Below, in pieces: positions 1-5,442 of a stretch of 5,442 nucleotides of DNA (within the stretch, counting starts at the first letter, position 1; each line of letters opens with the position of its first letter). The notes under the pieces were generated by a model that was not told the DNA's origin, searched no databases, and saw only the letters and a program-made list of their open reading frames with translations. A program made the translations under genes and the position numbers. Origin of the DNA: Chthoniobacterales bacterium. Its GTDB lineage: Bacteria; Verrucomicrobiota; Verrucomicrobiia; Chthoniobacterales; UBA6821. The stretch covers positions 1 to 5,442 of the forward strand of contig JAIPKF010000115.1 in NCBI GenBank assembly GCA_021733705.1. The letters run 5' to 3'.

Positions 1-1341
1 ATCAGCCCAATTTTTTTCAGATGATGCGGTATAAACTGGGTTTACCTGAAACAGAAGGAGTCTCTTAATAGAACCTGCCTCAATAGCCTCTGAGAGATCT
101 TTCAGAGATGCTGTCGGTTTTACTCCAGTTGTTGCAGCCTCAAGAGTCGTTCCAAAGTTTCCTAAGGCAGCATTCATTCCAAGGACCATCAATTGAATGG
201 CAATAGGCTGCTCTACCCCCGCAAGAACAAGGCTCTTACCTTGATTTGCCATAAGATCTTCTACAACTCCGGAAACCCATTTTTGAGATTTGCTGGAAAT
301 TTCAATTGTGGGATTATTATTAATCCAGTTGATGGCAAGTGATTTTAAAGAAGCATTGTGAGTCTTTGTGCCAATGAGCAGAGCCATCGCTGCTGTGAGG
401 GCCCCCAATTGACGTGCTTGAAGTCTGAGACGATGATCAGCCATTCCTCCCGTAAGGCTGTAATGATTTTCTACAGCGTAGAGACGATTCATCTCCTGGT
501 CGGGATTACGGCGAGCATAGAATCCATTAGCTAATCCAAAGCCAGCTACAGAGGGATTTAAAAAATCAGCATCAAGAGCGACAATCACATCTGCTTTTTT
601 AAAATGGTAGATCGGCCGTACTCCTTGACCTAAAGCTGCATTGCACGCCTGTTCAAAAAAATGAGTAGATAGGGGTTCATACTCAACCCATGTTATTTTC
701 GGAAATTCTTTTAATAATGCATCACGCAACCGATCGCGCGTCGGAGATCCTACACGCTCGACCACAATAGCCATCCCTTCACCTCCATTGCTCGAGGCCC
801 CTTCACGAAGATAGGCTAGATAAGAATCGAGTTTTGAGGAGGCTACCTCTTTACCATCTAAGGTAATAGCTTTAGAGCGATAAGGATTGTAAAGATCTAA
901 CAAGGATGCTTGGGCAAAAGCATCAGTAGAGCCATTACTCATAGGATGGAGTGGATTTCCTTCAATCTTTGTAGGACGCCCATCAGAAGTCGTTACAATG
1001 AGTGGAATAGCACCTGCTGGAGCAGGCATCGTGGTGGCATAGTAGAGAAATTTTCCAGGAATCGTCCATTCGGCGGAGCGTGTAAATGGTACTAAGTAGG
1101 CCTCCGGACGCCGGCATGCTGAAAGACCAATGCCTGCTAAAGCAGCAGAAGCCCCCGTTAATCGAAGAAAGTCACGACGTGAGAGCCCTTGTGTTTCATG
1201 TTTTTCTGAAGCACGATCAGCACCTGCTGGAAACTCACGTAGCAACGACTCATTAAAAGATTCACTATTCTCACGCTCTTTTGAACTTCTCCAAAGAGTC
1301 GGCTGCATGTCACGTGCTGGATGTTGAAAAATACGTTTCAC
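1..1341 (-). CDS. actB: Alternative complex III subunit ActB, Tat-translocated molybdopterin-oxidoreductase-like protein (3' end outside window)
   Basis: This is the N-terminal 447 codons of ActB, the large periplasmic subunit of the quinol-oxidising alternative complex III. Family members run to roughly 1000 residues: a molybdopterin-oxidoreductase-like domain without cofactor, then a ferredoxin-like iron-sulfur domain, which here lies beyond position 1. The GTG start at 1339-1341 gives the family's conserved opening (MKRIFQHP, then LWRSS at 16-20 and REFPAGA at 35-41). A Tat motif SRRDFL follows at residues 54-59, then a hydrophobic Ala/Gly-rich stretch ending in LSAC (73-76), which fits a lipobox, then RRPE. 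The long segment before the twin arginine is typical of the 'TAT-variant' family. Between residue 77 and the window edge only one cysteine (C233) is visible, so the N-terminal iron-sulfur motif of true molybdoenzymes is absent, as expected for ActB. No Shine-Dalgarno precedes the GTG. The reading frame stays open up to a stop at 1450-1452, so a longer start cannot be excluded. Confidence 0.93.
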   Translation of the reverse strand, partial: MKRIFQHPARDMQPTLWRSSKERENSESFNESLLREFPAGADRASEKHETQGLSRRDFLRLTGASAALAGIGLSACRRPEAYLVPFTRSAEWTIPGKFLYYATTMPAPAGAIPLIVTTSDGRPTKIEGNPLHPMSNGSTDAFAQASLLDLYNPYRSKAITLDGKEVASSKLDSYLAYLREGASSNGGEGMAIVVERVGSPTRDRLRDALLKEFPKITWVEYEPLSTHFFEQACNAALGQGVRPIYHFKKADVIVALDADFLNPSVAGFGLANGFYARRNPDQEMNRLYAVENHYSLTGGMADHRLRLQARQLGALTAAMALLIGTKTHNASLKSLAINWINNNPTIEISSKSQKWVSGVVEDLMANQGKSLVLAGVEQPIAIQLMVLGMNAALGNFGTTLEAATTGVKPTASLKDLSEAIEAGSIKRLLLFQVNPVYTASSEKNWAD

Positions 1342-1536
1342 TTTAAAAAATAAGAGTACAATTTTAGTAAGAATGAGAAAACATTGCAATCTGAGAGCCG
1401 CTCTTAAGAATAGCGGAAACAGATGGTGAGCAAGAAGCGACAACGCACATCAGCTGAATGTGTGGAGCTGATGCTCCAGAATGAGAACAAGTGTATAAAA
1501 ACAAGCTTTGATGGATCAAAAGAGTATAACAGGAGT
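1342..1536 (-). other. actA-actB intergenic gap with two overlapping hairpins
   Basis: About 195 bases separate the actA stop from the actB start, whereas these genes are usually closely spaced. No plausible protein is seen in either strand. The minus-strand transcript can form two competing stems. One is TGGAGC/GCTCCA with a four-base loop (plus-strand 1463-1468 with 1473-1478). The other is CATCAGCT/AGCTGATG with a ten-base loop (1448-1455 with 1466-1473). They share bases 1466-1468 and 1473, so both cannot form fully at once. Neither is followed by a clear U run in the direction of actB, so a classical terminator is not supported. An attenuation or RNA-processing site is possible but inferred. 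Confidence 0.4.
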
Positions 1537-2196
1537 TCATCGGTGGCATCCTCCACAAGTAACGGGCGGATTCACATTCCACTCCTGCTTAAATTTCATT
1601 CCCATTTCAAGTTGTGCATCCAAAGATTTAGGATGCCACTCCATATTATAAATTTCACTTGGGGGTCGTAGGAAGTTTTCTGGAGCACGATGGCATTCGA
1701 GACACCAGGCCATGCTGAGCGGCTTAGCCTCGTAAACGACTGACATTTCATTGATGGCTCCATGACAGCTATAACAGCTCACTCCTCGATTCACATGCAC
1801 TGCATGATTAAAGTAGGCATAGTCGGGAACCTGATGAATACGAACCCATGGAATTGGGAGACCCGTTTTCCAACTCTCTTGGACTGGGGCCAGACGGGGA
1901 CTCTCCCACTTTATTTTTCCTTGACCATGACAATTAATACAGGTCTGCGTGTTAGGAATATTAGAATGGCTTGCTACTTCTACAAAGCTATGACAGTAGC
2001 GACAATCCATTCCGAGCTGCTGAACATGAATAGCATGAGAAAATGGAACTGGCTGGTCGGGCTGATAACCAACGCGTGTATATTTTGGTGTAAAATAGTA
2101 CCAAATACCACCCACAAGCCCAGCACCAATGAGCGTCAAGCAGACGAGCAATTTGAACGGCAATAAATTGGACCAACGTGGAAAAAAATTCGACAT
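1537..2196 (-). CDS. actA: Alternative complex III subunit ActA, membrane-anchored pentaheme cytochrome c
   Basis: The 219-residue product has five CXXCH heme-c attachment motifs: CRYCH (65-69), CINCH (86-90), CYSCH (141-145), CLECH (165-169) and CGGCH (214-218). A single hydrophobic segment at about residues 11-34 anchors it, placing the hemes in the periplasm. Family landmarks are clear: 'PFSHAIHV..LGMDCRYCH' near the first heme, 'PIPWVRIHQVPDYAYFNHAVHV' at 114-135, and 'PLSMAWCLECHRAPE' at 159-173. Numerous further histidines can serve as second axial ligands. In ACIII, ActA passes electrons from the complex's iron-sulfur clusters to the monoheme subunit or an external acceptor. The protein ends one residue after the fifth motif. 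It is the first gene of a leftward operon with actB next. The ATG at 2194-2196 lies directly before the anchor helix. No Shine-Dalgarno is visible upstream of it. Confidence 0.95.
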   Translation of the reverse strand: MSNFFPRWSNLLPFKLLVCLTLIGAGLVGGIWYYFTPKYTRVGYQPDQPVPFSHAIHVQQLGMDCRYCHSFVEVASHSNIPNTQTCINCHGQGKIKWESPRLAPVQESWKTGLPIPWVRIHQVPDYAYFNHAVHVNRGVSCYSCHGAINEMSVVYEAKPLSMAWCLECHRAPENFLRPPSEIYNMEWHPKSLDAQLEMGMKFKQEWNVNPPVTCGGCHR

Positions 2197-2276
2197 TAAC
2201 TTATTTCAAAAGAGGGGGCTAAAAAAGAACAAACAGGTAAGAAGTACGCTCTTATTTTATAAAAATGCGAGCGCTG

Positions 2277-2304
2277 ATTTTAATCGAGAGTTGCCAAGAA
2301 TCAA
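2277..2304 (-). promoter_or_regulatory. Candidate sigma-70-type promoter for actA
   Basis: Read on the minus strand, TTGATT (2299-2304) and TAAAAT (2277-2282) are separated by 16 bases. They match the -35 consensus at four of six positions and the -10 consensus at five of six. Transcription would start near 2270 and leave a leader of roughly 75 bases before the actA ATG. This is consensus matching by eye in an AT-rich region, so chance matches are likely enough to keep confidence low. Confidence 0.35.
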
Positions 2305-2374
2305 TCTTTTTTAAGTAAAAAGAGACCACCTATTGCGATTACTGAGAAAATTATTTTTTGCAAATGGCTAAATC

Positions 2375-2524
2375 ATGTGTAAATTTTATACCTTAACCTG
2401 GATATTTTATACTGGTTCGTTGCAAGGCGCCGCGAATCCTGATGCAGACAACGAAGGTGATGGATTGCGACGGCGGCTGTATGTTTCATACTGCCCAAGT
2501 CACAATTCGAGACCAACGCAGTAA
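2375..2524 (+). pseudogene. Short remnant of a surface-protein 'W..YxGS..ANPDADxxGDGL' repeat/linker region
   Basis: A 49-codon frame runs from ATG 2375-2377 to TAA 2522-2524. Its residues 9-31 read W-IFYTGSLQGAANPDADNEGDGL. In large Verrucomicrobia surface proteins I know a recurring pattern of the form 'W...YFGS....ANPDADPDGDGLTNLQEYLLGTNP', related to thrombospondin type-3-like calcium-binding Asp/Gly repeats. Here the first half fits well, but the expected continuation is garbled after GDGL (RRRLYVSYCPSHNS), and no long frame extends on either side. The stretch is GC-rich compared with its AT-rich flanks. I read it as a decayed fragment of a former larger gene, or a short piece moved in by recombination. 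It could instead be a genuine small protein or a coincidence; the family assignment is from memory of the motif, not a search. Confidence 0.4.
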
Positions 2525-2569
2525 TGATGGCCTTTCCACAAGCCGCAATAGATTAAGTCTGATATATTC

Positions 2570-2614
2570 GGGTTAACAACGATATTTCGTTGAATAACAT
2601 CTAACCCCTTAACC
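2570..2614 (+). promoter_or_regulatory. Nested inverted repeats and possible promoter upstream of the chagasin-like gene
   Basis: An inner dyad CAACGA/TCGTTG with a four-base spacer occupies 2577-2592. It is enclosed by an outer pair, GGGTTA (2570-2575) with TAACCC (2602-2607); GGTTAA (2571-2576) can alternatively pair with TTAACC (2609-2614). The same region contains TTAACA (2573-2578) and TAACAT (2595-2600) spaced by 16 bases, a fair -35/-10 pair, so the inner dyad falls across the promoter spacer, where an operator would sit. The start codon follows at 2627. Function is inferred from position and symmetry only. Confidence 0.35.
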
Positions 2615-2626
2615 ACCCAAAACCCT

Positions 2627-3076
2627 ATGAAATCGCTTATTTTATCTCTCCTCCTACTTGTTTCTGGAGGAATTACCGTAACACCCGCTCTAGTGCATGC
2701 TGAAGAAATTACCAATCGGAGAGTTATCACACTCTCTATTGATGATGCTAATAATTACTCTCCCATTGAAATAGCATTAGGAGATACTTTGGACATTGAA
2801 CTTGATAATAATGGAAGTATTGGAAGTAGATGCTATTTTTCTAATTTTTCTCAAGATAGAGTTCTCTCCCTCAACACACCTACTAAAGAGGGAGTGATTA
2901 AAAGCCCTCGAAAAAACGATCATCCCATCGGTGCTCCTACAACATATGTCTGGCACTTTGAACGTATTAATCTAGGAACCACTAATATTCATTTCATTAA
3001 ATCATTCAGAGGACAAATAGTTCAATCAATAGATTTCAATATTGTTGTTTCTCCAGAAAAATCAGACCTGCAATAA
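2627..3076 (+). CDS. Secreted chagasin-like (inhibitor family I42-type) protein
   Basis: The 149-residue product begins with a Sec signal peptide (basic K2, hydrophobic 4-23) with a likely cleavage site after VHA (23-25), giving a mature protein of about 124 residues for the periplasm or outside. The mature part resembles chagasin/I42 inhibitors of papain-like cysteine proteases in order and spacing: a beta strand with 'IEIALGDTLDIEL' (47-59), a loop at the NPTTG position (NNGSIG, 61-66), an 'IGAPTTYVWHFERINLGTT' segment (101-119) matching the family's G-rich loop and 'A/G..V..F....GTT.L.F' strand, and a final loop/strand (IKSFRG, 124-129) where the family has RPW. The three inhibitory loops are thus recognisable by position but do not carry the canonical residues, so inhibitor activity is uncertain. 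Only one cysteine (C69) remains in the mature chain. The gene stands alone, faces away from actA and lacks a Shine-Dalgarno. Confidence 0.7.
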   Translation: MKSLILSLLLLVSGGITVTPALVHAEEITNRRVITLSIDDANNYSPIEIALGDTLDIELDNNGSIGSRCYFSNFSQDRVLSLNTPTKEGVIKSPRKNDHPIGAPTTYVWHFERINLGTTNIHFIKSFRGQIVQSIDFNIVVSPEKSDLQ

Positions 3077-3079
3077 AGC

Positions 3080-3100
3080 CTATCAATACTCTTTTGATAG
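3080..3100 (+). other. Small hairpin just after the chagasin-like gene
   Basis: CTATCAA (3080-3086) pairs perfectly with TTGATAG (3094-3100) across a seven-base loop, starting four bases after the stop codon. The stem is AT-rich and is not followed by a T run, so it is probably a 3'-end stabilising structure or a weak element in tandem with the stronger hairpin downstream, rather than a terminator by itself. Confidence 0.3.
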
Positions 3101-3115
3101 AGAGATCTTAATGGG

Positions 3116-3150
3116 AGGGCATCAGTGTAAAAAAATTACTGATGCCCTTT
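3116..3150 (+). terminator. Probable intrinsic terminator between convergent genes
   Basis: AGGGCATCAGT (3116-3126) and ACTGATGCCCT (3138-3148) form a perfect 11-bp stem around an eleven-base A-rich loop. On the plus strand the stem runs into only a short T tract (TTT, 3148-3150) and then CCT. It lies 40 bases after the chagasin-like stop and about 27 bases beyond the stop of the convergent glycosyltransferase gene, so it could end transcripts from both sides. The minus-strand side has no T run. The stem is convincing; efficient intrinsic termination is less certain. Confidence 0.6.
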
Positions 3151-3176
3151 ACCTCTATAGTCAAATTCAAAAGAGA

Positions 3177-4520
3177 CTATTCAATTCCCACATCCCACAC
3201 ATAGTCAACTTCCCTGAGCTGATGCTGCATAAAGCGTCGAGTCATGGTATCTTTAGGAAGCCTTCCAACCCTCATTCGCTCTTCTACGTTTAAGGCATCA
3301 GCAGCAAAAGGCTTCCCTGCTCGATAGGCCACATACGATTCACAAAAGACATCACCAGGCATGGCCCTCACCATCTCTATGTGATCTTTCATAATTTGCT
3401 CTGATTCGGCAAGCCTCCGGTGATAAGAGGGAGAAAAAATATAGAGAAAACTTGGCTCCAATAAAAAAAAGAGTGCTAATGCTATGATTCCGATGAGCTG
3501 CAACAGGTAACAATGGTCTCGAGAGCACAGAGTAAAGGCGATTCCTAGTCCGATCGAAAGGGCAATTACAAGATCAAACTGTGCATTAACGAAAACCCCG
3601 TTTCCGAGACGTTGTACAAAACCCACAATTAGTGCAATGAAGACCATGAGAGAAACAAGATGAACGGAGGATTCTTTTCGAAATTTCCAACTTGTAAAAA
3701 ACCAAAAAAGAAGGCCCACAGAAAGAGCCCCTAGGTCAGAAAAAGCATGACTCACTTTAAAAAGAAGACAGGAGCGCGGACTCGTAAAGTTATAATAAAA
3801 ATCAAATCCATATGCACCTAGACAGATTGCAAAACCTAAAATAATCAGGGAAAGTGCAAAGAAGGAACAAAAGAAAAAAACTTTCCATTTTTTTTGTAAC
3901 AGCAACCAAAGCATGATGGTTAGCGGCATTGTGATAATGTTATGTTTAAAGAATCCAGCAATCACCATCACAAAAATAGCTATCCAATAATTCCTTTCTT
4001 GTTCCATCGCTTTTATAAAAAGAGAGAAACCGATGATCATGATCGCTTGAGCTAAGAGCTGTGGATCATTAGCACCTACATACCATTTAAAAAAAATAGT
4101 GAGTGTTCCAATAAAATAGGTAACCCCAATAAGCCTTCCCTGAAGAGAGCTTGCTAATTTTCCTGATGTTATGGAGAGCTTTTTTATAATTTGAGCAATA
4201 AAAATGGAGATCACTCCTATGGCCAACAAGGAGAGAAGCCGACCTGCTAGAATAGTATCTCCAAGTATCTTTCCCAGCGATCCAACGATATAAAAAGAGA
4301 GAGGAGGATAATTGTTTGTGATGAGCTCATCCGGAGAAGGATAAAGCTGCATCTTCCCCATGGCAGCATCTCCAAAGAAAGCATTCCACCCTTCATTGGA
4401 ATTAATCATAACTCCTAAAAAAGAACGCTGTATCGACCAGAGCATTGAAATCGCAGCAATAATAGTGAGGAGTACGAGACTCCATGAAAAAGCTCTTTTA
4501 AAAAATGTCTCCAAAGGCAT
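3177..4520 (-). CDS. Multi-pass membrane glycosyltransferase, GT-C fold, GT39/ArnT-like
   Basis: The 447-residue protein has about eleven or twelve hydrophobic membrane segments (for example 12-32, 96-112, 131-145, 155-170, 180-192, 213-234, 288-304, 311-331, 338-358). It carries GT-C features in the expected order: an acidic motif in the first outer loop (NEGWNAF, 42-48, with E43 as likely catalytic or metal-binding acid), the YPPLSFY motif (71-77) after ITNN, and a second acidic site NDPQLLA (151-157). A soluble tail with the family-like sequence 'MPGDVFCESYVAYRAGKPFAADALNVEERMRVGRL' (387-421) follows. Such enzymes transfer a sugar from a polyprenyl-phosphate carrier to a lipid, glycan or protein on the outer face of the inner membrane; donor and acceptor cannot be told from sequence. 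I chose ATG 4518-4520; an in-frame TTG at 4530-4532 would add four residues. The gene is convergent with the chagasin-like gene and divergent from the DUF4239 gene, so it is not in an operon here. Confidence 0.88.
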   Translation of the reverse strand: MPLETFFKRAFSWSLVLLTIIAAISMLWSIQRSFLGVMINSNEGWNAFFGDAAMGKMQLYPSPDELITNNYPPLSFYIVGSLGKILGDTILAGRLLSLLAIGVISIFIAQIIKKLSITSGKLASSLQGRLIGVTYFIGTLTIFFKWYVGANDPQLLAQAIMIIGFSLFIKAMEQERNYWIAIFVMVIAGFFKHNIITMPLTIMLWLLLQKKWKVFFFCSFFALSLIILGFAICLGAYGFDFYYNFTSPRSCLLFKVSHAFSDLGALSVGLLFWFFTSWKFRKESSVHLVSLMVFIALIVGFVQRLGNGVFVNAQFDLVIALSIGLGIAFTLCSRDHCYLLQLIGIIALALFFLLEPSFLYIFSPSYHRRLAESEQIMKDHIEMVRAMPGDVFCESYVAYRAGKPFAADALNVEERMRVGRLPKDTMTRRFMQHQLREVDYVWDVGIE

Positions 4521-4610
4521 AGTTGATCTCAAGGCTGAAGATTATTGATATTTTCTTTTAAAAAAAAGAAACATTTTCAAAAATGATGCAACGTACTATG
4601 AATTATTGAT
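4521..4610. promoter_or_regulatory. Divergent spacer with an 11-bp direct repeat and an A/T hairpin
   Basis: This 90-base spacer must hold the promoters of both flanking genes. ATTATTGATAT occurs at 4541-4551 and again at 4602-4612, the second copy overlapping the start codon at 4611. Between the copies, TTTCTTTT (4552-4559) and AAAAGAAA (4564-4571) form a perfect 8-bp inverted repeat around AAAA. I could not identify a convincing -35/-10 pair for either direction. The repeats could be regulator sites, but low sequence complexity makes chance a real possibility. Confidence 0.3.
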
Positions 4611-5390
4611 ATGAATGTTGAACATTGCTTAGCGACATTACCTGGTCTTTTTTGGATTTGTCTTAGTGTTCCAGTGCTTTTCGCTATCGCAAGCATTTAT
4701 ATAGCAAGAAAGCTCATTGAGCCTCATAAAAGAAATCCACACCACGATATTGCTCATGCCATTCTTGGTCCTGTTGCTACTATCTTTGGTATTTTGGGAG
4801 CATTTATTGTTGCAACCGTATGGCATAAATATGACGACACATCACTGAACCTACATGAAGAGAGCAACGCTCTTAGAAGCCTCTATTTCGATGCAGAAGC
4901 TTTCAGTCCAGAGTATAGCAAACAAATTCAAAAGCTTTGTAAAAACTATCGAGACGCCATCATTAAAAATGAATGGAAAATTGTTCAACAGAGTAAAGAC
5001 ACTGTTGAAGCTGATGATTTCATAGGTCAACTTTCAAAAATCTTTCTTATCTATCCCATTAACTCAGCAAAGGAGTCTATTTATTTTAAACAGAGTATCG
5101 ATAACTTAACAAAACTGAGAAAATATCGTGAACTTCGGATTGAAGATTCTTACACAGGATTACTACCACTTCTTTGGATTCTCTTTTTATTAGGAGGCAC
5201 AACTTTAGTATTAGTGAGTCTCTTAATGATCTCTTCTCCTGTAAAAACCCATGCAGCTATGGTTGTCCTGCTTGCCATGTTAATTGGTATTATGACCTTT
5301 GCTATTATTAGTCTCGACTTCCCTTTTACTGGATCCACTAAAATGAGCACAATATCTTTTGAAAATATTCCCATGGATCCATCGCTCTAG
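4611..5390 (+). CDS. DUF4239 (bestrophin-like domain) membrane protein
   Basis: The 259-residue protein has four membrane segments, at about 12-32, 50-71, 183-206 and 213-235, with a roughly 110-residue soluble region between the second and third. Diagnostic features of the DUF4239 family are present: 'GILGAFIVATVWHKYDD' (60-76) leading into an acidic stretch with EESNALRSLYFDA (83-95), then a Tyr and EW pair (Y113, E121-W122), and the end-of-helix signature LDFPFTG (235-241), usually LDHPFSG. The family is distantly compared with bestrophin ion channels, but its biochemical role is not established, so no function is assigned. The ATG at 4611 is preceded by AATTATTGAT with no Shine-Dalgarno; a nearby ATG at 4598 runs straight into a stop. 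The gene is transcribed alone, divergent from the glycosyltransferase gene. Confidence 0.85.
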   Translation: MNVEHCLATLPGLFWICLSVPVLFAIASIYIARKLIEPHKRNPHHDIAHAILGPVATIFGILGAFIVATVWHKYDDTSLNLHEESNALRSLYFDAEAFSPEYSKQIQKLCKNYRDAIIKNEWKIVQQSKDTVEADDFIGQLSKIFLIYPINSAKESIYFKQSIDNLTKLRKYRELRIEDSYTGLLPLLWILFLLGGTTLVLVSLLMISSPVKTHAAMVVLLAMLIGIMTFAIISLDFPFTGSTKMSTISFENIPMDPSL

Positions 5391-5411
5391 CCCGCATATT
5401 TCACACTCAAT

Positions 5412-5421
5412 CTACTAGTAG
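5412..5421. repeat. Perfect 10-bp palindrome downstream of the DUF4239 gene
   Basis: CTACTAGTAG reads the same on both strands and sits 22 bases after the stop at 5390. It is followed at 5423-5431 by GGCATCAGT, which is identical to nine bases of the terminator stem at 3118-3126. The window ends before any pairing partner could be seen, so the rest of a terminator-like hairpin may lie just outside. Confidence 0.3.
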
Positions 5422-5442
5422 TGGCATCAGTATTGAAGTTTC

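Larger units (their letters stand above)
2197..2626. other. 430-bp stretch without an intact gene, between divergent actA and the chagasin-like gene
   Basis: The right-to-left half (2197-2374) is AT-rich upstream DNA of actA, with a candidate promoter and a small A/T hairpin (TCTTTTT 2305-2311 with AAAAAGA 2317-2323). The middle (2375-2524) is a decayed coding remnant with a sharp rise in GC: 36 of the 60 bases at 2421-2480 are G or C. The last part (2525-2626) holds nested inverted repeats and a possible promoter for the gene at 2627. Longer frames on either strand here look like shadows. Confidence 0.6.

Noticed and set aside
1364..1582. Minus-strand 72-codon frame bridging actA and actB as a possible extra subunit
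   Set aside because: It overlaps the actA 3' end in another frame and has no heme motif, signal or family pattern; composition looks random.
1423..1671. Plus-strand 82-codon frame across the actA-actB gap
   Set aside because: It overlaps the actA 3' end antisense, has no recognisable features and depends on an AT-rich non-coding gap.
1762..2166. Plus-strand 134-codon frame
   Set aside because: It is fully antisense to the clearly coding actA gene with its five heme motifs; its residues show no domain-like pattern.
2500..2730. Minus-strand 76-codon frame over the promoter and signal peptide of the chagasin-like gene
   Set aside because: Antisense shadow of a good signal-peptide-encoding gene, without any supporting feature.
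3042..3293. Plus-strand 83-codon frame running through the terminator region
   Set aside because: It crosses the strong hairpin at 3116-3148 and the antisense end of the glycosyltransferase gene; no family features.
2627..5390. A functional module linking the chagasin-like protein, the glycosyltransferase and the DUF4239 protein
   Set aside because: The three genes alternate in strand, are separated by a terminator and a divergent promoter region, and share only an envelope location.
1..5442. CRISPR array, insertion sequence, tRNA or rRNA gene
   Set aside because: I saw no regularly spaced repeats, transposase-like frames with terminal inverted repeats, cloverleaf or rRNA-like sequence on either strand.

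Overview
The window looks like part of a moderately AT-rich chromosome from a Verrucomicrobiota-type bacterium. Two observations point there. First, the left third carries the start of an alternative complex III (ACIII, act) operon, which occurs in Verrucomicrobiota and also in Bacteroidota, Planctomycetota, Acidobacteriota and others. Second, a GC-rich remnant at 2375-2524 encodes a 'W..Y.GS...ANPDAD..GDGL' stretch, a linker/calcium-repeat signature that I associate with large surface proteins of Verrucomicrobia. The taxonomic assignment is inference; no 16S rRNA or other marker gene is present.

Layout. Positions 1-1341 (minus) hold the first 447 codons of actB, a Tat-signal, molybdopterin-oxidoreductase-like ACIII subunit that runs off the left edge. 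Positions 1537-2196 (minus) hold actA, a membrane-anchored pentaheme cytochrome c. These two are read leftwards in the usual order actA-actB, but about 195 bp separates them, and this gap contains two mutually exclusive hairpins. Positions 2197-2626 have no intact gene. They hold the probable actA promoter, the GC-rich decayed coding remnant and nested dyads ahead of the next gene. Positions 2627-3076 (plus) encode a small secreted protein that resembles chagasin-type (I42) cysteine-protease inhibitors. A hairpin region at 3080-3150 separates it from the convergent gene at 3177-4520 (minus), a multi-pass GT-C/GT39-type glycosyltransferase. Positions 4521-4610 form a short divergent spacer with repeats. 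Positions 4611-5390 (plus) encode a DUF4239 (bestrophin-like) membrane protein. The last 52 bases are non-coding.

How the genes work together. ActA and ActB belong to one respiratory complex, which oxidises quinol and passes electrons to a periplasmic carrier or directly to a terminal oxidase. The other three genes are each transcribed alone and share only an envelope location, so I see no evidence that they form a system with each other or with ACIII. None of the five gene starts has a convincing Shine-Dalgarno sequence. I did not find a clear new biological system. The most unusual items are the secreted chagasin-like protein, the decayed remnant next to it, and the structured actA-actB gap.
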